Source: Phocaeicola coprophilus
GTDB lineage: Bacteria > Bacteroidota > Bacteroidia > Bacteroidales > Bacteroidaceae
Reading direction: 5' to 3'
DNA length: 64,000 nt
Assembly: GCA_016900015.1 (NCBI GenBank)
Contig: JACJJM010000007.1
Location: forward strand, 1 to 64,000
Part shown: one piece after another, positions 34,544 to 48,100 of the stretch
Position numbering within the stretch: position 1 is the first letter of the stretch
Layout of the letters: each line of letters begins with the position of its first letter
Notes under the pieces: generated by a model
What the model was told of the DNA's origin: nothing
The model's database searches: none
The model's input: only the letters and a program-made list of their open reading frames with translations
Made by a program: the position numbers and the translations under genes

Positions 34544-36811
34544 TTAGGGTAGGATGACGTCATCCCGGCGTGCTTCAGGCGTGACGATGAGCGACTTCAC
34601 CTCACCCCCTTCGTAGCGCACCTCGACCGTCGTGCCGCCGGGGGCGTGAAGGCGGAAATGCACGTCCCATTCGCGCGGCCATGCAGGGAGAATGCGGATG
34701 CGGTCACCTTCGGCCTGAAGGAGCATCTCCTGAAGACCTATCATGCCGCTGCCGCCCCAGTTGTGGTCAGGCGTCCAGTCGTAACCCGGTCCCCAGAAGG
34801 CAGGGAAACGGTGCGGACCGTCGGAGAGTTTCTCACCCGTCAGACGTGCGGCCTCGTCGGTCAGTCCGAGACAAGCAGCCCAGATGTTGTCCTGCTTCCA
34901 TCCCTTGGAGGTGCGGAAGCGCAAGGCGTCGGGGTCATGGAGATACGTGTTGCGGGCGACAGCAAGGTTTGTTGTGTCAGCCGACATGACGGTGTACATC
35001 CGCCAGGGGAAGACGGGATAGAGCTGAGGCGTCTCCACGTTGTTGATACGTTCCCACGTGCGGGCAGGAGCTATCATCTCGCGGCCGTCGAGCACGCGGC
35101 GGGGCACGTCGGGGATGCGGGCGAGCAGCGCGCGCCAATGTGCCGTGGCCGTGTCGCCCTGAGCTTCCTTCACCTCAATGAGCATGCGGGTGACGGTCTG
35201 GAGGGCAGCGACGGTGGAAGCGGCATTATTGGCCATCTTGTATGTTTCGCAGCCCGAACCGGGGAACAGCACAAGCTTGCCGTCGCCGTCGAGCGCATTG
35301 CGTCCGCGCCGCGAAGCCAAGTATTGGTAGTGTTGGTCGAAGAAGGTCAGGGCACTCTCCACCAACGGAATGTAGCGACGGATGTCTGCCCCGTCGTAGC
35401 GGTAGGTCTCAAGGGCCATCTGGCAAAACTCCAGCACTGTGTCCCACTCATACTCCAGCCAGGCATTGTATTCCAGTCCGGGGTCGAAGCCGGCAGGACG
35501 CTTCGTGCCGTATTCGGCAGGATTGGGCAGGCCGAAGTTCTCTATCTGCTCACAGAAGCATCCCCCGGCATGTCCCCAGTAGACCATACTGCGCAACTCG
35601 GCGTTGGGGAGCATGCGCAGGTAGGTGTCGAGCTGTGCGGGCATCATGTCGAAGTCGCCGCTCTTGAGCATCCCCCAATAGACGAGACGTTGGTTTTGGG
35701 CTGTCATCGTCCCTCCTCCCCACTTGCGGTAGTCGGGCGTGAAGGCCTGCGCCTTATCCACCCACAGAGGGTCAAAGGTGAACAGTCCGCCATTGAACTT
35801 CGTAGGCCATGCCCCGCGGGCATTGCAGCCGAGCATGTAACGGAAGAGAGTGTAGTTGCGTGTGATTTCCGAAGCCTTTCCTGCAGTGGGCGACTCGATG
35901 AAGCTACGCTCCCAGAAGGCATTCCACCAGGCACGGGAATCGCGGCGGTCGCGGTCGGTACGTATGGAGGCAACAGTCTGCTGCAAGCCCTCCTGCCATG
36001 CGGCGAGGTCAGGCGTCTGCTGCGTATGCAGGGCTATCAACACTTCGTGTCTACGCGCAGGCTTGGCCGCGCGGAAACGCCAGGCACGGTAGTCCGTTCC
36101 GGCATACTCCCCTTGCAACGTACCTGCGTATGCGAGGTTCTCCCCCCACAGGCGTCCGCCGAAGACAAGGTTCCCAATCGGATTCGTCAGGCGGCTTTTT
36201 ACACCGTCCATGCCTTGCTGCGCAACGACATAGTCAAACACCGTGCGAGCCGGGTTACGGTGAAAGAACACGACCTCATTGCCGCGTGCTGCGACCGAGT
36301 CACGCGTGGTGACAGCATTCTTCGGCACGGCCCATTTGTAGGAACACTGCTGTCCTTCGCCTTTACGGATGGGGCGGTCGGCATAACGCCAGTTCTCATA
36401 CGCCACGGTGTAGGTGAAAGGTTTCTCACCAGCAAGCTCCAAGTGCACCACAGGGCGGCTGACGTCAGCCCACAGACAGAGCGTCACACCTTTCATGCGC
36501 ACTTCGTTGTAGCCATCGTGCAGACAGAGGGTCTGTCGGAAACCTTCCCCGACGAGCGACGGGTCATCCAGCGTGACACGGACACGGCCTTGCTTCAAGA
36601 GGGTGTTGTGTTCGTCAAATGTACCGCTACGGCTAACATAGAACAACAGTTCGCCGTCTTCCACCCACACGTTCATGCCGATGTCCCCGCCTCCGCAAGG
36701 CATTGACTCGGAAGCGTCGCGGCTGGGCGTGGTCCAAACATAATCGGCCGGTTGTGCACTGACGCACAACACGGCCGAAAGGAAAAAGAGTAAAATGGAT
36801 ATTCGTTTCAT
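34544..36811 (-). CDS. DUF5703-domain glycoside hydrolase-like protein
   Basis: A 755-residue exported enzyme-like protein. Signal peptide MKRISILLFFLSAVLCVSA; the N-terminal DUF5703 beta-sandwich starts with DYVWTTPSRDASESMPCGGGDIGMNVWVEDGELLFYVSRS, a pattern close to the GH95 N-terminal domain. The C-terminal part (from about residue 300) looks like an (alpha/alpha)6 barrel, with acidic residues in LEYNAWLEYEWDTVLEF as possible catalytic ones. It is the last gene of the locus, 20 bases after the acetylesterase. Substrate not established; context suggests a pectic side chain. Confidence 0.8.
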   Translation of the reverse strand: MKRISILLFFLSAVLCVSAQPADYVWTTPSRDASESMPCGGGDIGMNVWVEDGELLFYVSRSGTFDEHNTLLKQGRVRVTLDDPSLVGEGFRQTLCLHDGYNEVRMKGVTLCLWADVSRPVVHLELAGEKPFTYTVAYENWRYADRPIRKGEGQQCSYKWAVPKNAVTTRDSVAARGNEVVFFHRNPARTVFDYVVAQQGMDGVKSRLTNPIGNLVFGGRLWGENLAYAGTLQGEYAGTDYRAWRFRAAKPARRHEVLIALHTQQTPDLAAWQEGLQQTVASIRTDRDRRDSRAWWNAFWERSFIESPTAGKASEITRNYTLFRYMLGCNARGAWPTKFNGGLFTFDPLWVDKAQAFTPDYRKWGGGTMTAQNQRLVYWGMLKSGDFDMMPAQLDTYLRMLPNAELRSMVYWGHAGGCFCEQIENFGLPNPAEYGTKRPAGFDPGLEYNAWLEYEWDTVLEFCQMALETYRYDGADIRRYIPLVESALTFFDQHYQYLASRRGRNALDGDGKLVLFPGSGCETYKMANNAASTVAALQTVTRMLIEVKEAQGDTATAHWRALLARIPDVPRRVLDGREMIAPARTWERINNVETPQLYPVFPWRMYTVMSADTTNLAVARNTYLHDPDALRFRTSKGWKQDNIWAACLGLTDEAARLTGEKLSDGPHRFPAFWGPGYDWTPDHNWGGSGMIGLQEMLLQAEGDRIRILPAWPREWDVHFRLHAPGGTTVEVRYEGGEVKSLIVTPEARRDDVILP

Positions 36812-36831
36812 GTATCAACACGCTAAAGGAG

Positions 36832-38295
36832 TTACTTCTTGACTTCACGTGTCTCCGGCCAATCGTCGGAACGGAAAGACGACACGGGGATTTCCTCTCC
36901 ATAGAGATCGCCGTCAACCCAATTCTCAAAACCATAGCGCACAGCCACGGGATGGGGCACGTCCTTACTCTTCACATAGACACGTTTCTGCACAATCCAA
37001 GCCTCAGCGGGATGGAACACGCGGTCCTCACCTGCGACCTGGAAACACTTCGATGTGAACACACCGCGACCGGCAGGCCACATCTTGTTGCGATCAAAGG
37101 TGACAATGACCGTGTCGCCTTTCACCTCCATTTCCTTATACACCGGAGGGTCGCAGACAAGGCCTTTCACACCGTAAGTCTTGCAGAGAGCTTGCAGGCA
37201 AAGCCGTTCGCCGGCTTTATGCTTCTGACGCGGGTGGATACAAGTCTCCAGTCCGGCATCCATCAGGACAGCCATGCCGCTGTTGGGGATAATCTCAGCA
37301 GCCTTTGCCTGCTGTTCACGCAGGAAAGCCGAGTTGGGCACCTCCTCTCCCGACTTGAAGAGCAAGCTATAATCGTATGGGGCAATCTGACAGAAATAGA
37401 AAGGGAAATCGCCCTGTCCCCATTCAGCCCGCCAGCCTTTCACCATCGTACTGAGCTGGTCGGCATAGCTCCATGCACGGTCATAGTTGTCCTCTCCTTG
37501 ATACCAGATGACACCACGCATGGTGTAGCCGACAAGCGGATGAAGCATACCGTTGTAGAGCACTGTCGCTGTGCGGTTCGGTGAAGGAATCTTCGCACCC
37601 GGTGCAGGCACGGGATACTTGTAATGCTCCATCCATTCGGGTTTCAGCCACGCAGGATTCATCCATGCTTCGCAGGCCGAACCGCCCCAAGCCGTCACGA
37701 TAAGCCCCACGGGTACGTCATCGAGCACACGGTTCAGCATACGGCCAAAATAGTAGGCTGTGGCGCTAAACTCGCGCACACTCTCGGCACACGCCTCGCT
37801 CCAACGCCCCTTCACGGTGTCTTGCGGCGTGGTCTGCGAATTCAATCCCACTGTAAAGAGGCGGATACGCGGGTTCTTGCTATAAGCAGCATCCATGTTC
37901 GCTCCCTCCACGGGCTGCATCTTGAAGCCTTTCATCGGCATCTCCATGTTGCTCTGTCCGGAGCATACCCATACTTCGCCAATCATCACATTCTTCAGCG
38001 TGAGCGGTTGCCCGTCGCTGATGGTAATGTCATACGGACCACCGGCTACAGGTGTCTCCACAGCCAGTTTCCATTTGCCATCCTTCGCAGCCGTAGCCGT
38101 ATAGGTCTTTCCGTTCCATCCGGTCTTCACAGTCACCGTCTTTGAAGGAGCAGCCCATCCCCACAAATTGGCCTGGGTCTGTTGTTGCAGCACCATGTTG
38201 TCTGCAAAAAAGGCAGGCAGTTTGACTTCCGCCTTCAGTGTGACGACTGCCAACTGGAACAAAGCCAGCGCAGCCCATGTTTTCAATCCTTTCAT
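36832..38295 (-). CDS. Sialate O-acetylesterase-type carbohydrate esterase
   Basis: A 487-residue exported protein of the SASA/DUF303 family (SGNH-like hydrolase). It has a signal peptide, a small beta domain (ADNMVLQQQTQANLWGWA), then the block I serine in VCSGQSNMEMPM near residue 118, a Gly/Asn block (VIWYQGEDNYDRAWSY) and the C-terminal His region. Members remove O-acetyl groups from sialic acid or plant glycans; next to rhamnosidases an acetylated pectin is the likely substrate. It is 23 bases after the GH106 gene. Confidence 0.9.
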   Translation of the reverse strand: MKGLKTWAALALFQLAVVTLKAEVKLPAFFADNMVLQQQTQANLWGWAAPSKTVTVKTGWNGKTYTATAAKDGKWKLAVETPVAGGPYDITISDGQPLTLKNVMIGEVWVCSGQSNMEMPMKGFKMQPVEGANMDAAYSKNPRIRLFTVGLNSQTTPQDTVKGRWSEACAESVREFSATAYYFGRMLNRVLDDVPVGLIVTAWGGSACEAWMNPAWLKPEWMEHYKYPVPAPGAKIPSPNRTATVLYNGMLHPLVGYTMRGVIWYQGEDNYDRAWSYADQLSTMVKGWRAEWGQGDFPFYFCQIAPYDYSLLFKSGEEVPNSAFLREQQAKAAEIIPNSGMAVLMDAGLETCIHPRQKHKAGERLCLQALCKTYGVKGLVCDPPVYKEMEVKGDTVIVTFDRNKMWPAGRGVFTSKCFQVAGEDRVFHPAEAWIVQKRVYVKSKDVPHPVAVRYGFENWVDGDLYGEEIPVSSFRSDDWPETREVKK

Positions 38296-38318
38296 ATCTT
38301 TAGTTTTTTATTCCATGC

Positions 38319-41300
38319 TCATTTCACAAACTTCCACTCAAGCGAGCCTGTCAGTCCGGCCGGGATGAGTTCCTTCTCCGCACGGCGATACTTGCCGTTG
38401 GTCCAAATGCCATCAAAAGGCGCTTTTCCTTCGTCAGCTCCCAACAGCGCATTTGCCCAAGTGTTGACCACTTCAATCTCGATGGTGTTCTTACCCTTCT
38501 TCAAAGCCTGTGTCACCTCCACCTCATAAGGAGCTGTCCAGGCTGTGCCGCAAGAAATGCCATTGATGCGAACAGAGGCCACATCGTGTACCCCCTTCAA
38601 CTTGAGATAAACCCGGCTGTCACGTTCTGACTTGCCCACTTTCCATTTGAAAGTCGAAGTATATACGGCTGTACCGGAATAGTAACGCACCTTTTCGTTG
38701 GAAGATGTAGTCCAACTCTTCAAGGCAGTCATGGTCTCATCTAGGTCGAGCGTGTTGTAGTGCACGTTCCATGATTTTGTCACGAACGGACGATGACGCA
38801 CGCTCTGCACCGTGGCTTCACCCACCTTCGTTGCCGGACGACGGAACACGACAAACATCGACTGAGAGGGATTCAAAGACAGACGTACTTCCACACGCCC
38901 ATCCATCTCACGCCAAACACCCGGCTCGGTAATCTCACCCGTCATCGGATTCCACAACTCCGGCTGCATGCCGCTGATGCGGAAAGAAGCCATGAAGTCC
39001 TGGCCCTCGGTTTCGTTCTGATTGGCTATAAAATAGATGTCGCCTTCCTCGCCACGACGGTGCGTCCAAGCCACATGTGCCGGAACTATCACGTCACGCT
39101 CCAGTCCGAAATCGGAGAAACTGTCATACAAGAAGGGTTTGTCGACCACCAACACTCCCGAACGATAAAGTTCCTGCAACTTTTTCTCTACCTCCGGAGT
39201 TGAGACCTTGTTGGGCATCATCGGACGGCTTTCGGGCACGACCAGCACACGATATTCACTGCCCCAAGGCATGCGGAACACGCCTTTTGTGTTGTCTGCC
39301 TTTGCCAAGCGCAACAATGCATCACGATTGAACGAATCATACGCATACCCCCGAAGCGGATTGACCCATTTCTCAGGGTCAGCCATATTGGCCGAATGAG
39401 TCACTCCCACCGGCATGGTGCGGAGCGGTTCGCCGACATTGGCCAAACGCACATGCTCGCTCTCCACCCGATTTCGGCCAAATATGCCCGGAAGCATCGG
39501 CACCAGACGGTCAGGCAACACAGCCCGGTGCGGCATCTCTTCACCCGTAAACACGGCAATGTCCGTCACAGGATAACCGTACTGCAAGAGGGTCTGGCAA
39601 CGACGGATGTAATCCACCAACGCCTTTCCGCCCTGGTCGTACCAAGTGTTGTCACGCTGGAAGAAGAAGCCAATCCCGTCGAGCGTCATGCCCGGCTTAC
39701 GGTCAAGCCACGGATTGTGTGCCGTGACATGGAAGAAGAGTTTATTGATGCCCAATGCATAGTTACGGTCGAGAAGTGCTTTCACCGTGGATGGTGCTTC
39801 ATCCCATGTGCCACGTACCTCCGTAAAGCCCTCGGCCTGGATAATACGCTTGCCATAGATGTGTGCTCCACTGATGGCATCGAGCATATCGTTGGGTTTG
39901 TCATGGGTCGGACTACGAAGCCAAAACTCGCCCATCGGAAGGTCGACCAAGCGATAGTGAGACATGCCGTCGCTCACCATTGTCGGGGCTACGCACTCCG
40001 CAGAAAACTGGCATCCGTATTCCTTGGCACAAGCAGCCAGCGTCGTGTAGAACACATCGTTGACCAACTCACCGCACGTCGTGCGCACATCGCGCAACAC
40101 TTGTTCCGACTTGGCAGCACTTTCTACCGGAATGCCTGCCAACAAAGGCAGATAGGGCATCAGGTCGTAGCCGCGACGTGCCTTGAACTCCGTCGCAAAA
40201 TTTTCGCTCCAGTTCTGGCAACCACACTCCCAACTGTCCACATGCATGTATTTCAACACACGATGAGCCAGCGACGAGTCGACCATCGTAAACACCTTGC
40301 CAAACCAGTTGTCAAACTGCTTACGGACAATCTTTGCATCAAACTTGCTGCATTCCAATCCTTTTCCACCTCCTCCGGTCGCATTGTCATGACCGGTCGA
40401 AGTGTGTCCCATGCGCAAGATGCGCCACTGTCCTTTCGGCAGGGCTGCTGTCAGCACGCCGTCTTTCATCGCCGCAGTCAAGTCTACAATCTCTGACAAC
40501 TTCACACAATCGGCATCGGCGACTTCGCTGGCCGGCGTATCGTTTGCCACACGCCACACCAGACCGGCCTTGCCTTCCCACTGGTTGATACGAGGCTCGC
40601 TGTGAATCACGATTTGTTTGATTTTCAAATTCGGTTTCCATTTGGCCGCATCCAAATCTTCGCTACCCGGCTCGCTGCCCTCCGGAGTCCAATAGAAACG
40701 GAAGAAACGAGCTTTCGTCGGAGGTATGGAGAACGTGGAATTTTCATCCGTATTCTGCCATCCATGACGTGCCGGCTGAAGTTGCTTCACAAAATGGAAA
40801 TTCACACCATCATCACTGGCCATCACCTTGAGACGATGTGCCTGGTAGTTGTTGCCATTCAAGATGATTTCTATGTTGCGGCATGTGATGGGTTCCGCAT
40901 ATTCAAACTGAATCCAGCAGGGAGAAGACGAACGTATCACTCCCTTCTCATCAATGCTCACCGTCTTCTTCGGATCGTCCTGCACATTGATGTTCTGGCA
41001 CGTCACTTTCGGCACAAGCTGCGTGTCAGCTTCCCCTTTAAGGGGCAATGCATACAGAGCTATGTCCTCATAATATCCTTCATAGGCTTCAGGCTTGGGC
41101 AAAACCAGCCCTTCGAACTTGCCTCCCGCCACGATGGTGTCGGCAAAAACCACTTTCTGCATGGATTCTGCCGGTGTAATCCAAGGTCCGCCGGCCAAGG
41201 CAAAGCCGTCGCAAATGTGCATACCGAGCTTTAATCCCAGCCGGTCAGCTTCCTGCATGCTGAAACGAACCATCTCCCACCATGCCGGCGTGAGTTGTTC

Positions 41301-41579
41301 AGCCTGCCCATTGTATTGCGGCCCTTGCGATACGGACTTGATGGGCATCAGATAAGCACCGCCCAACCCGACACGCTTCATCGCTTCCAGATCGGCCGTA
41401 ATGCCTTCTTTTGTCACTGCCCCAAACATCCAATACCAAAATGTCCAAGGCTTTGCCTCTTCAGACGACATTTGTGTAAATTGGTCTTGGAGCGAAGTCT
41501 GCGCCTGGGCTTGCTGCGGATGCAAACTGACGAGCATGACCAAAGCCAGACTCCATGTTGCTAATCTGTTTTTTTTCAT
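38319..41579 (-). CDS. GH106 family alpha-L-rhamnosidase
   Basis: A 1086-residue exported enzyme. Signal peptide ends AQAQ; the family start EEAKPWTFWYWMFGAVTKEGITADLEAMKRVGLGGAYLM is diagnostic for GH106. A TIM-like catalytic domain, an inserted beta domain (QWRILRMGHTSTGHDN) and a C-terminal GH2-like sugar-binding sandwich (NGISCGTAWTAPYEVEVTQALKKGKNTIEIEVVNTWANALLG) follow. It hydrolyses alpha-L-rhamnosyl links, likely in rhamnogalacturonan. The gap to the next upstream gene (246 bases) carries a TTGCA array and could hold an internal promoter. Confidence 0.92.
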   Translation of the reverse strand: MKKNRLATWSLALVMLVSLHPQQAQAQTSLQDQFTQMSSEEAKPWTFWYWMFGAVTKEGITADLEAMKRVGLGGAYLMPIKSVSQGPQYNGQAEQLTPAWWEMVRFSMQEADRLGLKLGMHICDGFALAGGPWITPAESMQKVVFADTIVAGGKFEGLVLPKPEAYEGYYEDIALYALPLKGEADTQLVPKVTCQNINVQDDPKKTVSIDEKGVIRSSSPCWIQFEYAEPITCRNIEIILNGNNYQAHRLKVMASDDGVNFHFVKQLQPARHGWQNTDENSTFSIPPTKARFFRFYWTPEGSEPGSEDLDAAKWKPNLKIKQIVIHSEPRINQWEGKAGLVWRVANDTPASEVADADCVKLSEIVDLTAAMKDGVLTAALPKGQWRILRMGHTSTGHDNATGGGGKGLECSKFDAKIVRKQFDNWFGKVFTMVDSSLAHRVLKYMHVDSWECGCQNWSENFATEFKARRGYDLMPYLPLLAGIPVESAAKSEQVLRDVRTTCGELVNDVFYTTLAACAKEYGCQFSAECVAPTMVSDGMSHYRLVDLPMGEFWLRSPTHDKPNDMLDAISGAHIYGKRIIQAEGFTEVRGTWDEAPSTVKALLDRNYALGINKLFFHVTAHNPWLDRKPGMTLDGIGFFFQRDNTWYDQGGKALVDYIRRCQTLLQYGYPVTDIAVFTGEEMPHRAVLPDRLVPMLPGIFGRNRVESEHVRLANVGEPLRTMPVGVTHSANMADPEKWVNPLRGYAYDSFNRDALLRLAKADNTKGVFRMPWGSEYRVLVVPESRPMMPNKVSTPEVEKKLQELYRSGVLVVDKPFLYDSFSDFGLERDVIVPAHVAWTHRRGEEGDIYFIANQNETEGQDFMASFRISGMQPELWNPMTGEITEPGVWREMDGRVEVRLSLNPSQSMFVVFRRPATKVGEATVQSVRHRPFVTKSWNVHYNTLDLDETMTALKSWTTSSNEKVRYYSGTAVYTSTFKWKVGKSERDSRVYLKLKGVHDVASVRINGISCGTAWTAPYEVEVTQALKKGKNTIEIEVVNTWANALLGADEGKAPFDGIWTNGKYRRAEKELIPAGLTGSLEWKFVK

Positions 41580-41689
41580 AATAACATACTATTTATCCAT
41601 CCAACGAAGACTGGCCACTTTTTTTCAAAAGCGGTCAGTCCGGGACTTGTTTTTCAATTCTCAGTCCAAAGTTCACCGGCCTCATCACA

Positions 41690-41770
41690 AGCCTGCACAA
41701 ACCATCTCTTGCACATGGAGCTGCAAAGTCTTGCGCATCCTAATGCAAGACCTTGCAACACTACTTGCAA
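41690..41770. repeat. TTGCA array with alternating 10/12-bp spacing
   Basis: TGCA (one TGCG) starts at 41710, 41722, 41732, 41744, 41754 and 41766, with one more at 41694. Steps are 12, 10, 12, 10, 12, giving a 22-bp period of paired sites. Most are written CTTGCA or ATGCAAG. It sits in the 246-base gap between the beta-galactosidase stop and the GH106 start. Confidence 0.65.
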
Positions 41771-41826
41771 CCGAACCGCCTTCCGGGCAACCGGGTGAAA
41801 ATGTCTGAACCGGACTCATCGCCGGC

Positions 41827-45159
<3,333 letters not shown>

Positions 45160-45172
45160 TCATACTTATAGA

Positions 45173-48100
45173 TTATTGAATGTCCAAAGCATCAAATGCC
45201 AAACCTTCAAGGTTTTCTCCGCTTATCACCACGCGATAATGGCCTGCGTTGATGAATGTGCCTGTCGTGGTGCTCATCATGCGCCACTTCTCCGGTGTCT
45301 CGGGGAAGTTCAGCGTGTCTTCTTTCAGCACGACGCCTTTCGAATCAATGAATTTCATCGTCACGGGGATAGGCTTGCCGCTGCTGTTCATATACTTGAA
45401 ACGCAGCGCATAGACTTGAGCCAAGCCTGTCGATACCTTCCACTCGATGCTGTTCTTAGTACCCTTGCCGAAGAAGATGCCGGTCTGCTTCTTCACAATC
45501 TTCTCGCTGTAGCTGCCACGCACCTTGGCATCCTCGGCTTCGTAGGTCACATTGACACGGGTGTTCTTATCCTCCGGCAACATCTCCTTGGGTGTCTTGG
45601 CCAACACTTCCTTGGAAGCCTTCTCCCAATTCCAATCATTGCCTATGGGCAGGGCGGGGACAGTCACAAGGGCATTGTCCGTGGCGATGGCGATGGCCGA
45701 TATGACAGCCTGGCCGGCTTTCACCTCCGGGAAGTCTATGACAAGCTTGCCGCCAGTCACTTCCGCTTCCACCACTTGCTTGTAAGCACCGTCATGCCCG
45801 GCCTCAGCCCAGATGTCCAGGTCATCCACCACAGTCTTGCCATTGACAGCCACGTCGAAGATGCGCAAGCCCTCACAGTCGACAAGGGGCGCACCCGTGC
45901 CGTGCCACGGCTCAACGAAGTACAACTCCACACGGTATTTGCCATCGGGCACATCAAACTGATAGTTCAACCGATGACGACCAAAACGGAACGTCTGGAA
46001 GAGCTCCCAGTCACGCGTGCCGCGGATGGGGTCATTGGTCGTGCGTTGGCTGGCCAGGTAGGGATTAAGTCCCTCGAATGACTCGGCCCAGGAATGAGAG
46101 AACGTCGTGTTGTCGGTCAGCCACGTTTGCCCGAACTCGTCGGTATATTCATCGCCGCCACAGTTGACCCGATAGAGATAGTGGTAGCCCGGAGCACCCT
46201 TCAACAGAGACTTCGCGCCCTCGTAGAGTTTATCAAAGTTGGGCGACTCCGGCAGGTTGTTCAGGACGATGACATCTTCTGCCACGGCCTTGCCTTGATA
46301 GTAACCGACAGCACGAAGCACATTGTAGCGGATGTCACGGTTGACCCAAATGAAATGCGTACCCTTCTCCCCACGAAGCTGGTAGCCCAGGAAGGCATCT
46401 TCGGCAGCATCGTTATAGAGACGGACAGAGTCACAATTGCTATATACCTCGATGGTCGCCTGGCGCGGACCTGTGAAACGGTCGGGCCACGTGTGGGACA
46501 CGATATAGACCATAGGGTCTTTCTCGGCGCTCACATAATTGGAACGATACATATAATATACATCCAGCGGCTCTTCCCACGGAGTGACGAGACCCTTGTA
46601 GTTGAACGGACCGACCTTGTCTATCTTGCGGTAGGCTTCGTCAGGCTGGCGACGTCCGGGATTGTCATGGCTGGAAAATATCCACTGGAAGTGGCCGCAC
46701 ACACGGTCACGGGCCTTCTCGGCCAGACGGAGCTTGACTTCCATGAGGTGGCACATCGCTTCCTCGCTCCAGACACCTTCCGACTCGGCTGCACCCGGCT
46801 CCGTGTGGAGGTCAATGCTGCGCCAACCGCCATACTCGCCATTGAGCAACTGGTTGGGCTGGGACAACTCCTGGTCATACTTGAAGATGTCACCGCCATA
46901 GGTTCCGCTCCAGTTCTGGATGACGTTCCAGTCGGTGCCGTCGCCACCGTTGCAAGTGGTGATGACACGCATCGTGCGGGCGGTGGGGTCCATCTCACGG
47001 ATGATGTCACAACATTCCTCAGCGAAGTCGCGGGGGAGCGTACTCTCGTTTTGCAACCCCCACATCACGACAGAAGGAGAGTTGCGGCGCTCCTTCACCC
47101 AGCGGCGGAGCATCGTCTTGAAGTTCTCGCGGAACTCGGGCGTGTCATACCATATATGTGCCGAGAGCTGCGTCCACCAGAGGATGCCCTCACGGTCCCA
47201 ATACTTGCCATACTCGAGGTTATGCGGCTGATGGGCATCGCGGAAGGCATTGAACCCGGCGTTCTTTATCTGCTTCACACGCGAAGCCACCTGCTCGGGG
47301 CTGAAAGCATGGCTCTGCCCGAACTGATGTTCGTATTCGCAGACGCCATTGATGAACACGGGCTGACCGTTGAGATAGAAACGGCCATCCTTGTCATCTC
47401 GCTTGACGGGCCAGCTCAGTGTGCGAAACCCGAAGGGAGTCGACACCTCGTCCGTCGTCTTGTCACCTCGCTTGATGAGGCTGGCGAGGCTATATAAATA
47501 AGGTATATCGGTGCTCCAACGCTTGGGGTTGTCTATCGGCGATTCCTGATGGACGGTCTTCATCTCCCCGGGAGCGAGGGTGACCTCCTCCGTCAGGCGG
47601 AGCACCTGCACGCCGTCGGCATTGTTCAGACGGCTGACGAGCTGGAAGGTCTGCGGCTGGGCAGAGTAGTTCTTCAGCTCCGTGTCGATGTAGACGGTCT
47701 TCACTTCGTCGTCGTGCCAAATGTGTACGCCGAACGGCTCAATGCGCACCTCGTCGGTCACTTCGAGCACCACGGGACGGAAGATGCCGAAGGGCTGAGA
47801 CCCCTCGCTGAAGCCCCATTCCGAAGAGCAACCTCCGCAGACCCAAGGCATGTCGGCTATCATCTCGGGATGCTCCGCCGTCACCTCAAGGGTGTTTGCG
47901 GTCGAAAGGTAGGGAGTGACGTCGAGCGTCAGCACCGTGCGTCCGATGGGGTGACGGCCCAGGTCGTGGCCGTTGAGGCGTATGGTGGCATACGTCCCCA
48001 CCCCCTCGAAGCGGAGGAAATAGCGTTTGCCCGCCTCGACGGCCGGGAGCGTGAACTCCTTGCGGTAGCCCGCCGTCCCATGCAGGTTGCCGTGCGTAAG

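Noticed and set aside
34646-36706. Plus-strand frame of 686 codons antisense to the DUF5703 gene
   Set aside because: No recognisable domain; the opposite strand has signal peptide and family motif.
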